A DNA stretch of 64,000 bases from Bostrychus sinensis (GCA_020698575.1 CM036241.1:8660416-8724415), one strand, 5' to 3'. Shown: positions 26,301-37,801, counted from the stretch's first letter. Notes: generated from the letters alone by a model not told the origin. Numbers and translations are program-made.

Positions 26301-29300
26301 AATAATTAGCAATAAATATGTTGTCTAAAATAATGTAACAAGACTCAATGATGACTATTAATGTCAATGACAAGATGCAAAAGGGGATTAGAAACAATAA
26401 AAAAAAAAACAATTGGGGATTAGTTAACATTTAAAAGTAAATTCTGAAAAAGTCATTTCAAAGTCAGAATTTAAGAAAGGTTAAAATTCAGAGATCCATA
26501 GAAAACAATATGAGAAAACACAGTATTTTCCAAGATTGAAATGAGAAATCTGACTTGAGAAAATTAAAATTCTGAAAAAAATAAAATAAAAATAAAATCC
26601 TTATTATTGACTGATTCAAAAACTCAATGCTTTTTTTCAGGCCTTTTGAAGTAGTTTTGGATTTTCATTAATATTTCACATTTTTTAACCTAAAATAATG
26701 CATATGAATGGAAATGGAGCTGTTACTTTGAGTTTGCAGAGAATGCTTGGATTAGGTGTCTGCTGGCAGTGGTGGGGAATGGACAGAGCATAAAATGGCT
26801 ATTTAGTACAGTTTTTTAGCAACATGAGACTAAGAGATAGATAAATGAGCTGACTACTTCGTAGCGATGGCAATTTAGGTCCTGAAATGATCAGAATGAG
26901 TCCGGTGACAGTGTATGGGCTTTAAAGAGACTCTGAAGCACTTCCTGGTTTCATGCATCTATGTAGAGCCATGAGACCGAGCATTTTTGTATCTTGAAAA
27001 GTGGACGGCATCAGCATACAGGATTACTCACACATGAGTGAATGAAACACAAACTTTAGTATGTTATTGAGGTGTAAACATAATAACATTGTTAAAAGCT
27101 CAAAAAGAATGTTCTTCTGACTTTTTTCTAATAGTAATTCTAGTAACTCATCAGTGACCTTTATCCTATATTTCTATTGTAAATGATTCAAACAGTACAA
27201 TTCAATGTGTACTCACCCACAGTGTCGGCCCATCACCTCCAGGATAAAGGTTCTCTGGTGACTGCAGAAAACACAATTACTTCACTAACTTGACTTCATA
27301 TAAATCTAAAGTGCATACAGTAAATTCTACCTCTGAGCAGTCGTAGTGATGGCATCTACGATCTCCATGATCCTGTGCAGAGCTGAGTCCGTCCCGATCG
27401 TCATGTCTGTACCACAGAAGTCATTGTCGATGGAGCCCACCATTCCCACGATGTTCAGGTGAGAGGAGGCGTTCGCCTGCTGCATTGTGATCTTTCCTGG
27501 GAGCATGAAAAAACAATACAAGGATCATCTAACTAGTGCATAACATTTTAAGTATCAATTACAGCACTGTTAAAGGGCCTATACTATGTTTTTTTGTGTC
27601 TTTCAAATTAATTTAGGACACATCTAGATCAGCATTTTACATTTTGTTGGTCAGAAAACACAATAATTATTGAAAAAACTTTATTTGAAGAAACTCATCA
27701 TTTGACTCTGGGAGAAACACAGACTAGGTCCCTGTTACTTTAAGAGCCCTCCCTCCCCGCTGTCCCGCTGCTGCCACACCCCTTCAGTGCTTCTCACAAA
27801 AACACGTCGAGTGTTTGAGAGTTGTCTGCTGTAGTTCAGGGTTGGATTTGTTTGGTTGCTGCGGAGGAATAGTGAGCTGTAGCAGTGCTTCCTGAAAGGG
27901 ACTGAGCTGTGAGGGGGGAGGGGCGTGGTCAGGTGGAAAAGGCAGACACCGGTGAAAGAAGTTGGAAGTTGTTTTGGCCTCTCACAAACTCAATGTAAAA
28001 GAACAAAAGATTTCAAAACATGCATGAATAAAGCAAAAACGCAGCTCCAGGTTTGTTTTTGATGAGGGAACAACATTATAACATGGTAGAAAGCTCAGAA
28101 AAGTTGATTTTGCATAATATAACCCCTTTAAAACAATTAAAAATACTAATCTATGTTTCAAGGGATAGTGCATTTTTTATTATTCAAGCTATTTAGAGAT
28201 GGCGAAAACCTGTCTATTCAGAGTTTATGCTCTTTTTCCCTAAAACAAAATGAATGACTTTTCTGTAATCATCCACTTCATCTTTACTATGAATATTATT
28301 CTGGTATTTCAAACATAAGGTCTTAAAAGATGACATCAAATTAATTTACACTGATCAGCCATAACATTATGACCACCTGCCTAATGTGCAGCCATTCACG
28401 CAACAAACTGTGTTGCCGTCTGTATTCTGGGACCACGCAGGCCTCAGCCTCCTCTCCCCATGAGCATCACCTGTCGCTGGTTCACCACTGTTCCTTCCGT
28501 GGGCCACTTTTTAATAACATGAATCTGCCTCTGGATTGATGCAATTTGAAAAACATACAACTGATCAGAGAAAGGGGAAGGAGCATGGACCACCAACCCA
28601 TTTACACTGCCCGTCCCAGTCAATAACTCACCAGTTTTGACCAGTTCCTGCAGCAGCTCAGACCACTCCGTCCTGAACTGGTTGGCCCCGGTCAGACTGC
28701 CGTCTCCTCCGATCACACACAGGTTGGTGATGCCCAGTTTGACCAGGTTACAGGCTGCCTTGGTGCGCCCCTCCTTTGTGCGGAAGTCCTGACAGCGAGC
28801 GCTCCCGATCACAGTCCCACCCTTAAAAAAAACGAAATGTGAGACCACAGCTCAGCTCAATTAGCTCCTGACTATTTTGTAAAGCTTGGCATTTAAATGG
28901 CTGTTTGACCTTCACTGGTGCCCACTTTGACATATACCACAATAATCAGGCGCTGTACACTGGCTAAGAGCAGAAGTTCTCAAATGGTGATTTCAAAAGT
29001 GGATCGTGGGGGAGGTTGAATATATTTTAAATGTTCATATGAGTGAAATCCCTGAAATATTGCTTTATTACGCACAATCAGACAACTTGAGAACCACTTA
29101 AAGGGACACTGCAATCTGACACTGTAAGATGGCATCGAGGCTTTATTGGCAAAGATTTTAATAGGTCAGAACTTCCGCCCGTACCAGCAAGCTCCAGACA
29201 ATCAGATTACTTTCAAGCATTTCTGAAGCCCATACACCGTCCCCGGACTCAATCTGACAATTTCAGTGCCTAACTTGCAGTCACTACACATCAGTAAGGT

Positions 29301-32300
29301 CATTTATCTGTTTATCTGCTGCCTTTTATTGCCCCCCGGGGATAAATAAAGTGATTGAACTAAATTGAATTGAGTTAGCATTGTGTTGCTAATAGCTGTG
29401 CTAAATAGCCATTTTCCCCAAATAATACATTTTCCAAACATATACATTATACATAAAACATGAAATACTAAAGCATTATATAACTTTTTATTGACCATAT
29501 GAACCTATTTATGAACCTAATTATTAAGTGTAGCTTGTACAGAAAGTCTTTCTCATGCTTTTGCGACATGCAGTGATTAATGCTAACTAAATGAAACAAT
29601 ATTGTCTGTGTGGCTTCTGGAAATAACTTTCTTCACATCCTACATTTAAATGGTTATTTCAGCGCTGCCCATGTCTGCTATATAGAAAAAGCAAAGCAAA
29701 GTCCATACTTGTTAATCCATACTTGATAGTCTATACTACATGAAATGTGCATAAACAATGTATAATGAGGCAGAAATAGTTAGTCTAACACTCAACTCAG
29801 CTGGAAGTATGGGAGGCTCTAAACTTCATTGTGATGTATAATTTTTGTTTTGGTTAGTTTTCACTGCTGGGAATGAATTTTCAGTTAATACAGCTTAAAA
29901 TATACTTGTGATAGTTCTCACCAGTTGCAGCATCATGGAGACACTTTCCCAAGTCGCAGGGCAGATGTTGTCTCCTCCATCCACCAGACCTTGGTAACCC
30001 TGTCAGCGAACAAAAACACATCACTCTGGGATAAAAACAATGACTATTCAACAATAAAGATATCAGTTTAGTGCTGTTTACCTCATGGACAAAGAAGACC
30101 TTAGCCCCGGTGTAGAGACCCACTCTGACTGTGGCCCGCACTGCTGCGTTCATACCTGTACGGACATTCACAGAGGTCTTTTAAGTAAGTAGTTGATCTA
30201 CAGGTAACACATTTATTACATTATATTAAATTTAAAGCAATGGTAGGTTATGTAAACAGACTTTCGATGCACTGGATAGAGTACTCACGCATTTTATCCA
30301 ATCAGAGCTATATTGTTCACATTAATACACAGAAAATGGTCTCTTTGTTGTCAAACTAAACCACGCCCCCAAAATCCACACACTTCACAAGCTGAAATAT
30401 TCGGCGTATAAAAGCAAGTTTTGGCGAAGGGACGGTCCCACTGGCTACTCATATACTCAGGCTGTAAACATTAATCACAGCTACAGGCAGGTACATTTAT
30501 AGAGGTCTTTTAAATGACAGTATGTGATATAGATTTCAAAAGTACAACAGCACTAGTGTAGTATTCTTACTAATCACCCATCATAAGGCCTGAATTATTG
30601 AGAATCACAAGCAGTACATGACAGAGAAGGGGCCCAGACGCTGTTTCTGTGGCCGTTTGTTTGGTTAAAGGACAAGACGAGGATTGACTTTGCAACAGCA
30701 TCTCCACTTACAGTGTAGAAGAGCAGTCTGACAAGCCGACCTCTCCAACACACCTCTTTACAAACTCCAGAGAGAAAGGTCATGGCTCTAAAATTAGCTG
30801 CATAACACACACGTACACACACAGACACACACACTGGGCATTAACTACAAAACAGAAAGGAGAGGAGGAAGAAAGTGGCACTGAAGTTGAACTAAAGGTT
30901 GTAGGCTGATGCAAAAAGTAAGATTTTTAGTTGCAGTTTAAGGGTAGGCTTTTGGCACAGTTACTCAGAGTTGTATACATTTGCATTTAGATGGATATAA
31001 AGATGAGAAGTAGACCGGAGGTTCAGAGCAGTGAGTGCTCCACCCAAAGGTCACCAAGGAGAGCGCCCTAATCAAGTTAAAGGTCAAAGGAGAGGCTTAC
31101 TCACTCTGGAGGGCCACAGTGTTTGAGTCGAAGAAAGAATAGTTGGACTAAAATTAGATGAGAGCCTCAAAAGAAAATAAAAATGAAATAAAAAAGGAAC
31201 TGGGATTTATTAAATTCCTTTTTCCTGTTAAAAATGTTTGCAAGATGTCACCTGGACAAGTAGGAATTTTGGATGTTTGATACTTTTGAAAACATTCCCT
31301 GAATAATAGCATAACTTTTATTTTACTTTAAGAAAAATGCCTTAAGTACATACAATTCTGTTTTGTTAAAGTATTTTTGGGGGTGGCACACTCGTTTTCA
31401 AAGTGGGTAGTTGGCACTGATTTATAGTGAGGCTTGTCAAAAAGTAATTTGTTTAAGGAAAATGTACATGATTACTTTTCCCTTTTATTGCAGTAATAAT
31501 TACTCATTTACTTTAACTTAAGTAATATTATTTTAAAGTTACAGTACTTTTTACATTGAACTTGAGAACAGATTTTGAATATTTCTTGCACCTCTGCTCT
31601 GTTTAAAGTTGTTAAAGTTGCTTTCTCATTCATTGGTTCTATTGGTGTTAATAGAAGTTCCAACCCAATCCAAGTTTATTTATAGAGCACTTTCAAAAAA
31701 ACAACACAGTCGGCCAAAGTGCTGCACAGCAACATCAAAACTACAAATATTAATACAAACACAAAATAACACTTATAGAATATGTAATAAAACAAGATAA
31801 AACAACAGTAAAACGTATAAATGTAACACACTCTGTTAAAAGCTAAAGAGAAAAAAATGTTTTAACAGAAGATTTAAAAACAGAGAATGCCTCTGCTTGA
31901 CTAATATGTAAAAGTAACTCAGTTCACAGTTTAGGACCAACATCTGAGAGTGCACGGTGACCTCATAGTCCTTTTAGTCTTTAATCAAAAGTTGACATTG
32001 ACAGATCTTGGGTGAAGTGTCCCACCCACTCATAAAAGTGTTTATTTCTTACAATATATGAGCAAAATAAAGGTTAAGAGGATTTTGTAAGGCTGGAATA
32101 GCTTGGTACATAATTTATTTGTTGAATTTTCTTAATGAATGCTTTCCGAGACTGTCCCACCCACATCCCACAGATTGAACAGATAACTCTCTCCACTGCA
32201 GACAGACAGACTTCCAGACATGGCACAGATGCCAGGCCGGTGAGAGCTGCTTACCCTGGGCGTCTCCTCCAGAGGTGAGCACGGCGATGGCCCGACCCAC

Positions 32301-32339
32301 CCCCATCTTGGTGGCGTCTACATGCGCCGTTTGTGCCAT
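20382..32339 (-). CDS. pfkm: ATP-dependent 6-phosphofructokinase, muscle type (22 coding exons, 777 aa)
   Basis: Phosphofructokinase converts fructose 6-phosphate and ATP to fructose 1,6-bisphosphate, the committed step of glycolysis, as a cytosolic tetramer. Coding exons (minus): 32255-32339, 30082-30155, 29922-29999, 28632-28821, 27331-27496, 27217-27261, 26154-26262, 25976-26071, 25799-25891, 24968-25093, 24817-24881, 24665-24728, 24436-24582, 24293-24363, 23801-23888, 23567-23719, 22993-23157, 22860-22921, 22678-22789, 22435-22534, 20723-20828, 20382-20520. They sum to 2334 nt in frame, against 780 aa in human PFKM. Two homologous halves are visible: the catalytic N half with GGDGSLTG (about 117-124) and SIDNDFCGTDMTIG with catalytic Asp about 166, and the regulatory C half with NVGAPCAGMNAAVRS, ETMGGYCGYLATMAG and GHMQQGGTPSPFDRN. 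ELEHVIKK lies near the end. Residue choices match PFKM better than PFKL or PFKP. Which teleost paralog (pfkma or pfkmb) cannot be told. The canonical start sits in a strong Kozak context (accATGG). Confidence 0.95.
20885..21010 (-). repeat. Partial tRNA-like SINE fragment in a pfkm intron
   Basis: Text such as 'gggtcgaaaccaccagctgg' and 'ttagtggacaaatggctcta' parallels the tRNA-related end of the SINE at 21613-21930, in the same orientation. It is shorter and more diverged. Confidence 0.4.
21330..22230 (+). mobile_element. L2/Rex-type LINE 3' remnant split by a SINE
   Basis: A decayed frame near 21340-21600 reads like the C-terminus of a LINE reverse transcriptase, with LASLHWFPVHFRIDFKI, LFFVFKALNGLTPQYI and TLWNALPPHIR, broken by stops. 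The usual 3' tail ('cagcactttgaaaaccgtct', 'gctatacaaataaag') appears at 22170-22215, after a SINE occupying about 21613-21930. A related tail lies at 57300-57565. The element is dead and lies in a pfkm intron. Confidence 0.65.
21613..21930 (-). mobile_element. tRNA-derived SINE inserted in the LINE remnant
   Basis: On the minus strand it starts with tRNA-like text containing an A-box-like 'tagtcagtagaggcg' and a B box GGTTCGAGCCC, and continues to 'gtaaagtgctttgagtatct'. The second block resembles a LINE-type 3' end. A second copy of the same family is at 42462-42880. Confidence 0.6.
22245..22375. repeat. AT-rich interspersed repeat with 'atcgcaatac' motifs
   Basis: It resembles the repeats at 985-1375 and 4855-5200, which share 'ttgcgatattg'/'attgtgac' words. 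The ends are undefined, and it lies in a pfkm intron. Confidence 0.35.
25172..25542 (+). mobile_element. Family A element, pfkm intron copy (left end missing)
   Basis: It begins inside the family sequence ('attccctcatcaaaaacata') and ends 'gcattatatatccccTTTAA'. The internal 'actgaccaatcaacaagctc' and 'tagtaaaatggcatcataca' match other copies. Confidence 0.65.
26690..27030 (+). repeat. Interspersed repeat C, copy 1
   Basis: The sequence 'ctgttactttgagtttgcag' through 'agcataaaatggctatttag' is matched in reverse at 63400-63550. The block near 26880-26950 ('aatgagtccggtgacagtgt') is matched in reverse at 29200-29270. Confidence 0.55.
27570..28131 (-). mobile_element. Family A-like element, pfkm intron copy, inverted
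   Basis: The edges read TTAAAGGGCCTATACTATG and GCATAATATAACCCCTTTAA, again with TTAA at both outer edges. The right portion matches the family in inverse orientation ('ttgatgagggaacaacatta'), while the middle ('gaggggggaggggcgtggtc') is only loosely related. It may be a recombinant or a sister subfamily. Confidence 0.6.
28345..28600 (+). repeat. DNA-transposon terminus ('actgatcagccataacatta')
   Basis: The phrase 'actgatcagccataacatta' followed by 'tgaccacctgcctaatgtg' is a transposon end repeated in many fish genomes. It stops before the pfkm exon at 28632. Only one end is visible. Confidence 0.45.
29098..29345 (-). repeat. Interspersed repeat C, copy 2
   Basis: It includes 'gcccatacaccgtccccgga' and 'agatggcatcgaggctttat' and is inverse to the block at 26870-26950. 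It ends near a LINE-like 'ggggataaataaagtgattg' tail. Confidence 0.45.
31300..31570. repeat. AGTACTTTTACTT-type degenerate repeat block
   Basis: Repeated near-palindromic words of the type 'acttttccc', 'ttactttaacttaagtaa' and 'agtactttttac' occur here. Similar blocks lie at 40670-41440, 42895-43110, 54425-54560 and 59300-59470. They look like decayed copies of one family. Confidence 0.45.
31655..31960 (+). repeat. Interspersed repeat ('caagtttatttatagagcac')
   Basis: The opening 'ccaagtttatttatagagca' followed by 'ggccaaagtgctgcacagca' is a repeat widespread in teleost genomes. It lies between the first and second canonical pfkm coding exons' flanks. No coding frame is seen. Confidence 0.5.
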
Positions 32340-34908
32340 GGTTCCCAAGCTGGAGCAGGCTGCAAGAGGCAACGTTTGAGAGTCAGGAGCCCTGCGCTGT
32401 GCACCTCTGAGTGTGTGGAAACTAATATCTGAGGCTAAAGCCTCAGTGGCTGGCAGAGACGGTGACACGCATAGCTATGTGAATGCTTTTGGATACACTC
32501 ACACAACCGCGTGCACAGCAGCTATTAAAAGACTTCATCTACATGTAATCCACTCTGATTTTTTCACATCTGACCCATGACTTTCAGAAAACAAATGTAT
32601 TAATATATTAACAAAACTAGTTTTGAAGACAAAAACATCAGAAAATCAACACAAGACTTCTTTCCTGTTTGGACAGTTGTAAATTGAGCTCTGAGTGCAG
32701 GCTCTAGATTTTTACAGTGTTTGTAAACAGCACAGGCTTCATGGGCATTTTGGTTACATATCTTAAGCAGACCAAAATATATTTTAAAGACCAATTAACA
32801 TTAGCCACCAACAAATGCAAATTGCACATAAACAAGATGGTCTGGGAAATTGTCAACCAATGGATAACATGTTTAATGTCAGTGCCTGGGTGGAGAATGT
32901 TAGTTGTTTTATTTATAGGAGCAATTAGCATAAGCTAAAGGAGTGGTTCCCAAAGAGGGGTCAGGGGCTCCCTGGGGGCCACAAAGGTACTGCAGGGGGG
33001 GACCCCAGGGGGTGTCTATATTAAGTACAAGAAAAGAAATTTAGTATTATAGTTTGAAATGAATTCCAGTTATATACTATACTAAAAATTTTACTTTAAA
33101 ACTATTTTTAGCCAACAGTCAGTGTTTTTTTGTAACTTTTTAAATAGAAATAAATGAAGAAAAACATGACACATAGTATTTTGAACAGAAGAAGTTCTAT
33201 GGTTGGAGGTCCACATGGAGGGGTCCCTCTTCTTACAGTATATTCTCTGTTATAATGGGCCCATGTGAAGCCTTCTTTCCTCGCTGGGGGTCAGAGGTAC
33301 CAGGGAACATGTAGGTACTGGGGAACGTAGGGCTGACTCTCATCCTAAAAGTCACTGAATTCCTATGTTTTGCTGGACAGTAGTTACAGAACCATAGACC
33401 ATAGTTGTCCATTTTTATTCATCAATTAACAAATCCTGCTTTAAAAAGTTAACTGTGGTCAATGGAGCAGAGTGCGGTGCACAATCATCTCCACAACAAC
33501 TATTCACAACCGTCATCTTTGTCTAAAACATGGTAATGACCAGTTTTAGTGTGCTTGTTTCCTTGTCCAATAGTATAGGAAGGTACGTATAGGTAGGTAG
33601 GTATATTTTATTATAACCATGTATGTAGCAAATAAAAGCCATCTCTTAGGCATCAGTTATTGTATTCTGTAAAGTCAGTCATGCTCACCTGTTTTACTCT
33701 TGTCTTCAGTTTCAGACTCATCATCACCGCCTGAAGAGTGAGAACCAAACTGTCACTCATGCTAATACAACATTTATAAGCAGGATATAGTGCGATGTTA
33801 CTCACATGAAAAACCTTTTCTACAAAATATTACTTTCTCAAGCATTGTTCCTTATTTTTAACATCTAAATTGTTATTGGAGCGGCTTGTCTCTTTTACCA
33901 CCACATCTTTTCTATCTGTACTCTGCAGAGTGACTTACACAGTTCTCTCAGTCTTATCTAATTTTTGGCTCAGAGCTGATAGGACACCTCACCCTCAGCC
34001 ACTGATGTTTTCTGAAACAAACACACTGCCAAACAGATAATTTATAAATCATATTTTTTACTAATGTGACATGGAAGGAGGTGATAAGGTGTATAAAAAG
34101 ATATAAAAGGTTACAATAAATCTAGATTTATCATGCAGCCATAGTGTAAGACGTAATAATTATGTACAGAGAGTCTGAAGAGATGAAAAATCTTTCTGTG
34201 TCTGTGCTGTCTTGTTAGTGCACTGCTCAAGTCAGAAAGGTGACTGATAATTAGACAAAGCAGTGGTGTCTTTAGTTCCTTGTACCATCTCTCTAACCCT
34301 GAGAACCTGGAGGCTTTGTGCAGCTACCTCTGGAGTTCTCTTATAAAATTGCACAGTCATCTTTGTAACTAGGTTTTAAATTTAAATAATTTTGTTTTAA
34401 ACTTGCATGCAACATTTCACAGGACAGTGTCCACAGCAGCACATAACAAAGTGTCACAACAGACAGACAGAGGTGGGTTCAAAACATTATTCCTCAAAGT
34501 AAAAGAAAAAAAGGAAAGAAAAACCAAGGCACATACAGCACTACAGGTAAATGAATGAGTGCCTTGGTTTTTTCAGTACTTTTTTGCAAGCTTTTTGTTG
34601 CTGAGCACCAAAGAGCACCTTCAATAGAAAATAACTAATTGACAAAAACTTCATGACCACTTTGGACTTTTTCTCTTCTGTAAAGTAAAAACATATTTGG
34701 TAAAAAAACAAGAAAACAAAAACTCAAGTACTGAGTACCTGCTGATTTATGCTTTAGTTTTGATGTAATCAGACAAAACATATAATAAAAATGTTACATC
34801 TTTACATTATACAACAAAGTGCAGCACAAGAAACATACAGCTCCAAATCTTCTCACTTTTTCCAACATAAACCTTTTGAAACCAACACATAGGTAACAAC
34901 ATATATAG

Positions 34909-35001
<93 letters not shown>

Positions 35002-35341
35002 ACAACCCTCTGCAAACACACAATAAACTAATGACAGCTGAACAAAGAAATGGTTTGAAAATGGGAATGGAAGAAGTTTTTAAATGTCCAACACCCAAAC
35101 ACCACCATTCATCAACAGGAACAATAACAACAACCATGTCAGGTAAACTACAGGCCTCTGTGAACATTACAAATGCAGTAGCCAGCAGCTCAAACATGCG
35201 ATGAACTGACAGTCAAACACATCTATACACACAAAAACAACCGAACTTGACTGTACCTCTCTTTAGTATCCAGACGATGAGACAGAGCAGCAGAATAACA
35301 AACGTCAGCCATTGTGCGACGATGAGGTCCACAAACCACAT
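32340..35341 (-). CDS. Candidate upstream coding exons giving an N-terminally extended, membrane-anchored pfkm
   Basis: Exon A (35257-35341) opens with an ATG in reasonable context (gagATGt). It encodes 28 residues, of which LIVAQWLTFVILLLCLIVW is a strongly hydrophobic span followed by ILKR, with donor AGAG then GTACAG. Exon B (33689-33730, acceptor ctcttcag, donor ACAG then GTGAGC) encodes the acidic linker DDESETEDKSKT. Exon C extends the first canonical pfkm exon to an acceptor at 32359 (cctcttgcag), adding ACSSLGT before the usual MAQTAHVD. All joins keep frame with no stop, adding 49 residues and giving about 826 aa. From family knowledge PFK is cytosolic, so a signal-anchor form would be unusual. 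Alternatives: exons A and B are 5'UTR, or they belong to a separate small membrane protein. Confidence 0.45.
32740..32915 (+). repeat. Interspersed repeat F, copy 1
   Basis: 'cattttggttacatatctta' through 'gtcagtgcctgggtggagaa' is matched in the same orientation at 44080-44225 ('tattttggttgcataagtta' to 'gtcattgcctgggtagtgaa'). Confidence 0.5.
32940..33190 (+). repeat. Interspersed repeat D, copy 2
   Basis: It starts 'gtggttcccaaagaggggtc' and ends 'gaagaaaaacatgacacata'. It is inverse to the copy at 19786-20130. Confidence 0.5.
33200..33688. other. Intronic sequence with no recognised feature
   Basis: This lies between candidate exons B and C of the pfkm 5' region. No splice-bounded open frame, RNA gene or clear repeat was recognised. 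Confidence 0.4.
33731..34905. other. Intron between candidate pfkm exons A and B
   Basis: AT-rich unique-looking sequence with a stretch of degenerate 'aagtactgagtacc'-like text near 34560-34740. No gene was found. The intron ends at the tetranucleotide tract described next. Confidence 0.4.
34909..35000 (+). repeat. (ATCT)n microsatellite
   Basis: About 23 uninterrupted tetranucleotide units, about 250 bp downstream (in the minus-strand sense) of candidate exon A. Expected to be length-polymorphic. Confidence 0.97.
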
Positions 35342-35897
35342 CTCCTCCACACACACGGCTCTAGTTCTGTGTTGGTACAAAACCAGTCTGGATCTTATTA
35401 TTAATAGACCTGATATCATTAGTTCATGACTGTCTTGTCTGTGGTGTATAATTAGTAACATCCTGCCAGTGTTTCACATAATGAAGGACTAAAATGTGGG
35501 TTGGTGGCCAGACAGTCACAAGATGTACTCATTATCTTCTATTATTGTACTTAATATCAGATTAAAGGGCCGCCTATGGGTGATGTAGATTAAATTAGAT
35601 GAGATAAGAATTCATTTTTGCAAGAGAACACACTAAAATAAAAAAGACCTTTAGACTCCAAAATGTCTGTTGGTCAAAAATTAGCACATAGCTTGCTTTT
35701 ACAGTTTTAGTCCAGGTCTAAGCACTATATCTTTACCATTGCACGAAAGGACAAGTGCCTTGGGACGTCTACACTCTCAAACCGATTCTAGTCTTTCTTT
35801 TTTTTACACTGACACACCTTTCTTTTTTACAGCCTTTCTTAAAATCCTGTCTAAGACTTTTGCCCACTGTATATCAAGTGAATTCGTGTTCTCCTCC

Positions 35898-35922
35898 GTG
35901 TGTGTGTGTGTGTGTGTGTGTG
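35898..35922 (+). repeat. (GT)n microsatellite
   Basis: About 12 dinucleotide units, at or near the left edge of a possible LTR. Confidence 0.9.
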
Positions 35923-35924
35923 CA

Positions 35925-36300
35925 TGGGCGGAGTTTCTCCTGGGAGCAGTCTACTACACTCACCTGCTGCACATCTGCAATCAAGCTGCCTACTTAGAGT
36001 GTGCTCACCAGTCAGTCTCTGCCAGATTGTACATCAGTCTCACGGTGAACTAGTTGGCCCCTCAGTATTTGAGTTTTTGCTTCCTGTTACCAGTTTTGGA
36101 TTATATTTACCTTTTTCTCCTGTGTTCCCCAGCTCCCAGAAGAAACTCCAGTGTCGTCTCAGCTTGCTGTTATCTGTGTTCCGCTAATACCAGAAGACTT
36201 CCAGCCCTCAGCTCCACATAGCTTTTTTGTACAATAAATACCTCCTCCTGAGTTCCCTGTCTGGAGTCCATTTTGGGTCCAAACACACAGAGCCGCAACA
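35925..36300 (+). mobile_element. Possible solo LTR fragment
   Basis: This compact stretch ends with a polyadenylation signal ('ttgtacaataaatacctcct'), a 'cctgtctggagtccattttg' block and a terminal 'gccgcaaca'. The arrangement resembles the 3' part of a vertebrate Ty3/Gypsy-type LTR. No internal coding region or second LTR was found, and the left boundary is uncertain. Confidence 0.4.
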
Positions 36301-36565
36301 GGTTTATTCCTGTTTTAGTCCTGGTTTGGGCCTGGTTTAATCCTGTTTTAGACTTGGTTATAAACCTGGTTTGGACCTGGTTTAGTGCTTATATAGTTTG
36401 GTCCTGGTTAGACCTGATCTGGTGCTGGTTTACACCTGGTTTAGACTGGCTTAATTTAGTCCTGATTTAGTTTAGACCATATTTAGTCCTTGTTCTGTTC
36501 TTCTTTAGTTACCATTTAGTTTACGTTTTTCTGTTACCTATAGTATACCTTGGTTTAGCCTAATT
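36300..36565 (+). repeat. Degenerate CCTGGTTTAG minisatellite
   Basis: Variable units such as 'cctggtttagtgc', 'cctggtttggacc' and 'cctggttataaa' repeat about every 10-14 bases. A second block is at 44970-45175, and a few units in complement lie near 41000-41130. Confidence 0.7.
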
Positions 36566-37685
36566 TTGTCCATTTAAGATGGTAAACGGAAAGCCATGAT
36601 ACTTGGTGTGAAAGGTTTGAGAATTTCTGCTCTTGGGTTTACAGAAAATGAGCTGATAAAGAGAAATATCCAGTGAGCAGTATCTGTGGAGAAAATGTCT
36701 TGTTACTGCCAGAGGTCAGAGGAGAAAGGTCAGACTGGAGTAGCCTGTGTAAATCCTGCATGTTGTGATGTTTGTGCAGGTATTTTCTCTGTGGTTCCTC
36801 AGTGGTCTCCAGAGGTAGACTCCAATCAATATCACTATTTCCAGGTAATCCTCTCCCTCTGTGGCACTGGACACTATTAACACGGAGACATTGTGTAATA
36901 AAGTGTATGGATCAATACAACAGCAGTTCACTACACTACAGTTCACCTCTGTATTCAGATTCATAAAAGAGCGGCTGTGCTTGTGTTATGAACTAACCCT
37001 GGGGATGAAATACAAATAACAACCTTGAAAATATAAAAACGTTTGTGTGAAAACTTTTTAGATTCATTTGTATCTTCTTTAAAGTATTTATATGCATTGT
37101 AATGTAATCTCCAAAACTTGATCAAATGAAATGAATTGTGATTGCAAAGAGCATCTTCACATTCTGAGTGAATCATATGAAGATACTAAAATACTGCAGA
37201 TGTGACAAGCAACAATACTTTTATTCAAACTACATATTTAAGTTAAAGAAGTAGTCTGAAGAATATCTATATGTATGTTCTAATTTTTTTCTAAACTTCT
37301 GTTGAGGCAAATTTAGGGATGTTTTTAATAGTTGATTAATCTGTTGATTATTTTTTCTATTAATTGATTAATAATTGGAGAGTACAGAAAAAGGAAATGC
37401 ATGATCACTTGCCGAGCTGGATTTTTGACAACATTTTAACAAGACTAAGGTACAAGTATGTTACTGGCTCTTGTTAGCCATTAATTGATTATTAAAATAG
37501 TTTGAAAGATTAACAATTATTTCAATAATCGGTTATAGAATAATCCAATTAGTTGTTGGAGCCCTATTTAAATTTAAATAGAAATTAAAATATTTAAATC
37601 TGCGTTAAGGTATTTTGTGTGGAGTGTGTTGAACTCTCATGCCAGAACCAAAACGAAACAGTTTTGGGTGTTCTAGTAAAGTAAC
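36566..37685. other. AT-rich region without a recognised gene
   Basis: Short spurious open frames only. Near 37310-37570 a palindromic AT-rich block of the 'ttgattaatctgttgatta' / 'taatcggttatagaataatc' type suggests an old DNA element. Confidence 0.4.
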
Positions 37686-37688
37686 AGT

Positions 37689-37801
<113 letters not shown>

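Noticed and set aside
28444..28631. Extension of the pfkm exon frame past 28632
   Set aside because: A consensus donor (ACTG then GTGAGT) ends the exon at 28632 and the next exon restores the conserved phosphofructokinase sequence; the extension is intron.
32360..32468. A longer pfkm N-terminus starting at an ATG at 32468
   Set aside because: The frame is open, but a good acceptor at 32360-32366 and the upstream exons in phase make spliced exons more likely; the peptide looks random.
34909..35000. Regular array considered as CRISPR-like
   Set aside because: It is a pure tetranucleotide microsatellite without spacers, in a vertebrate genome.
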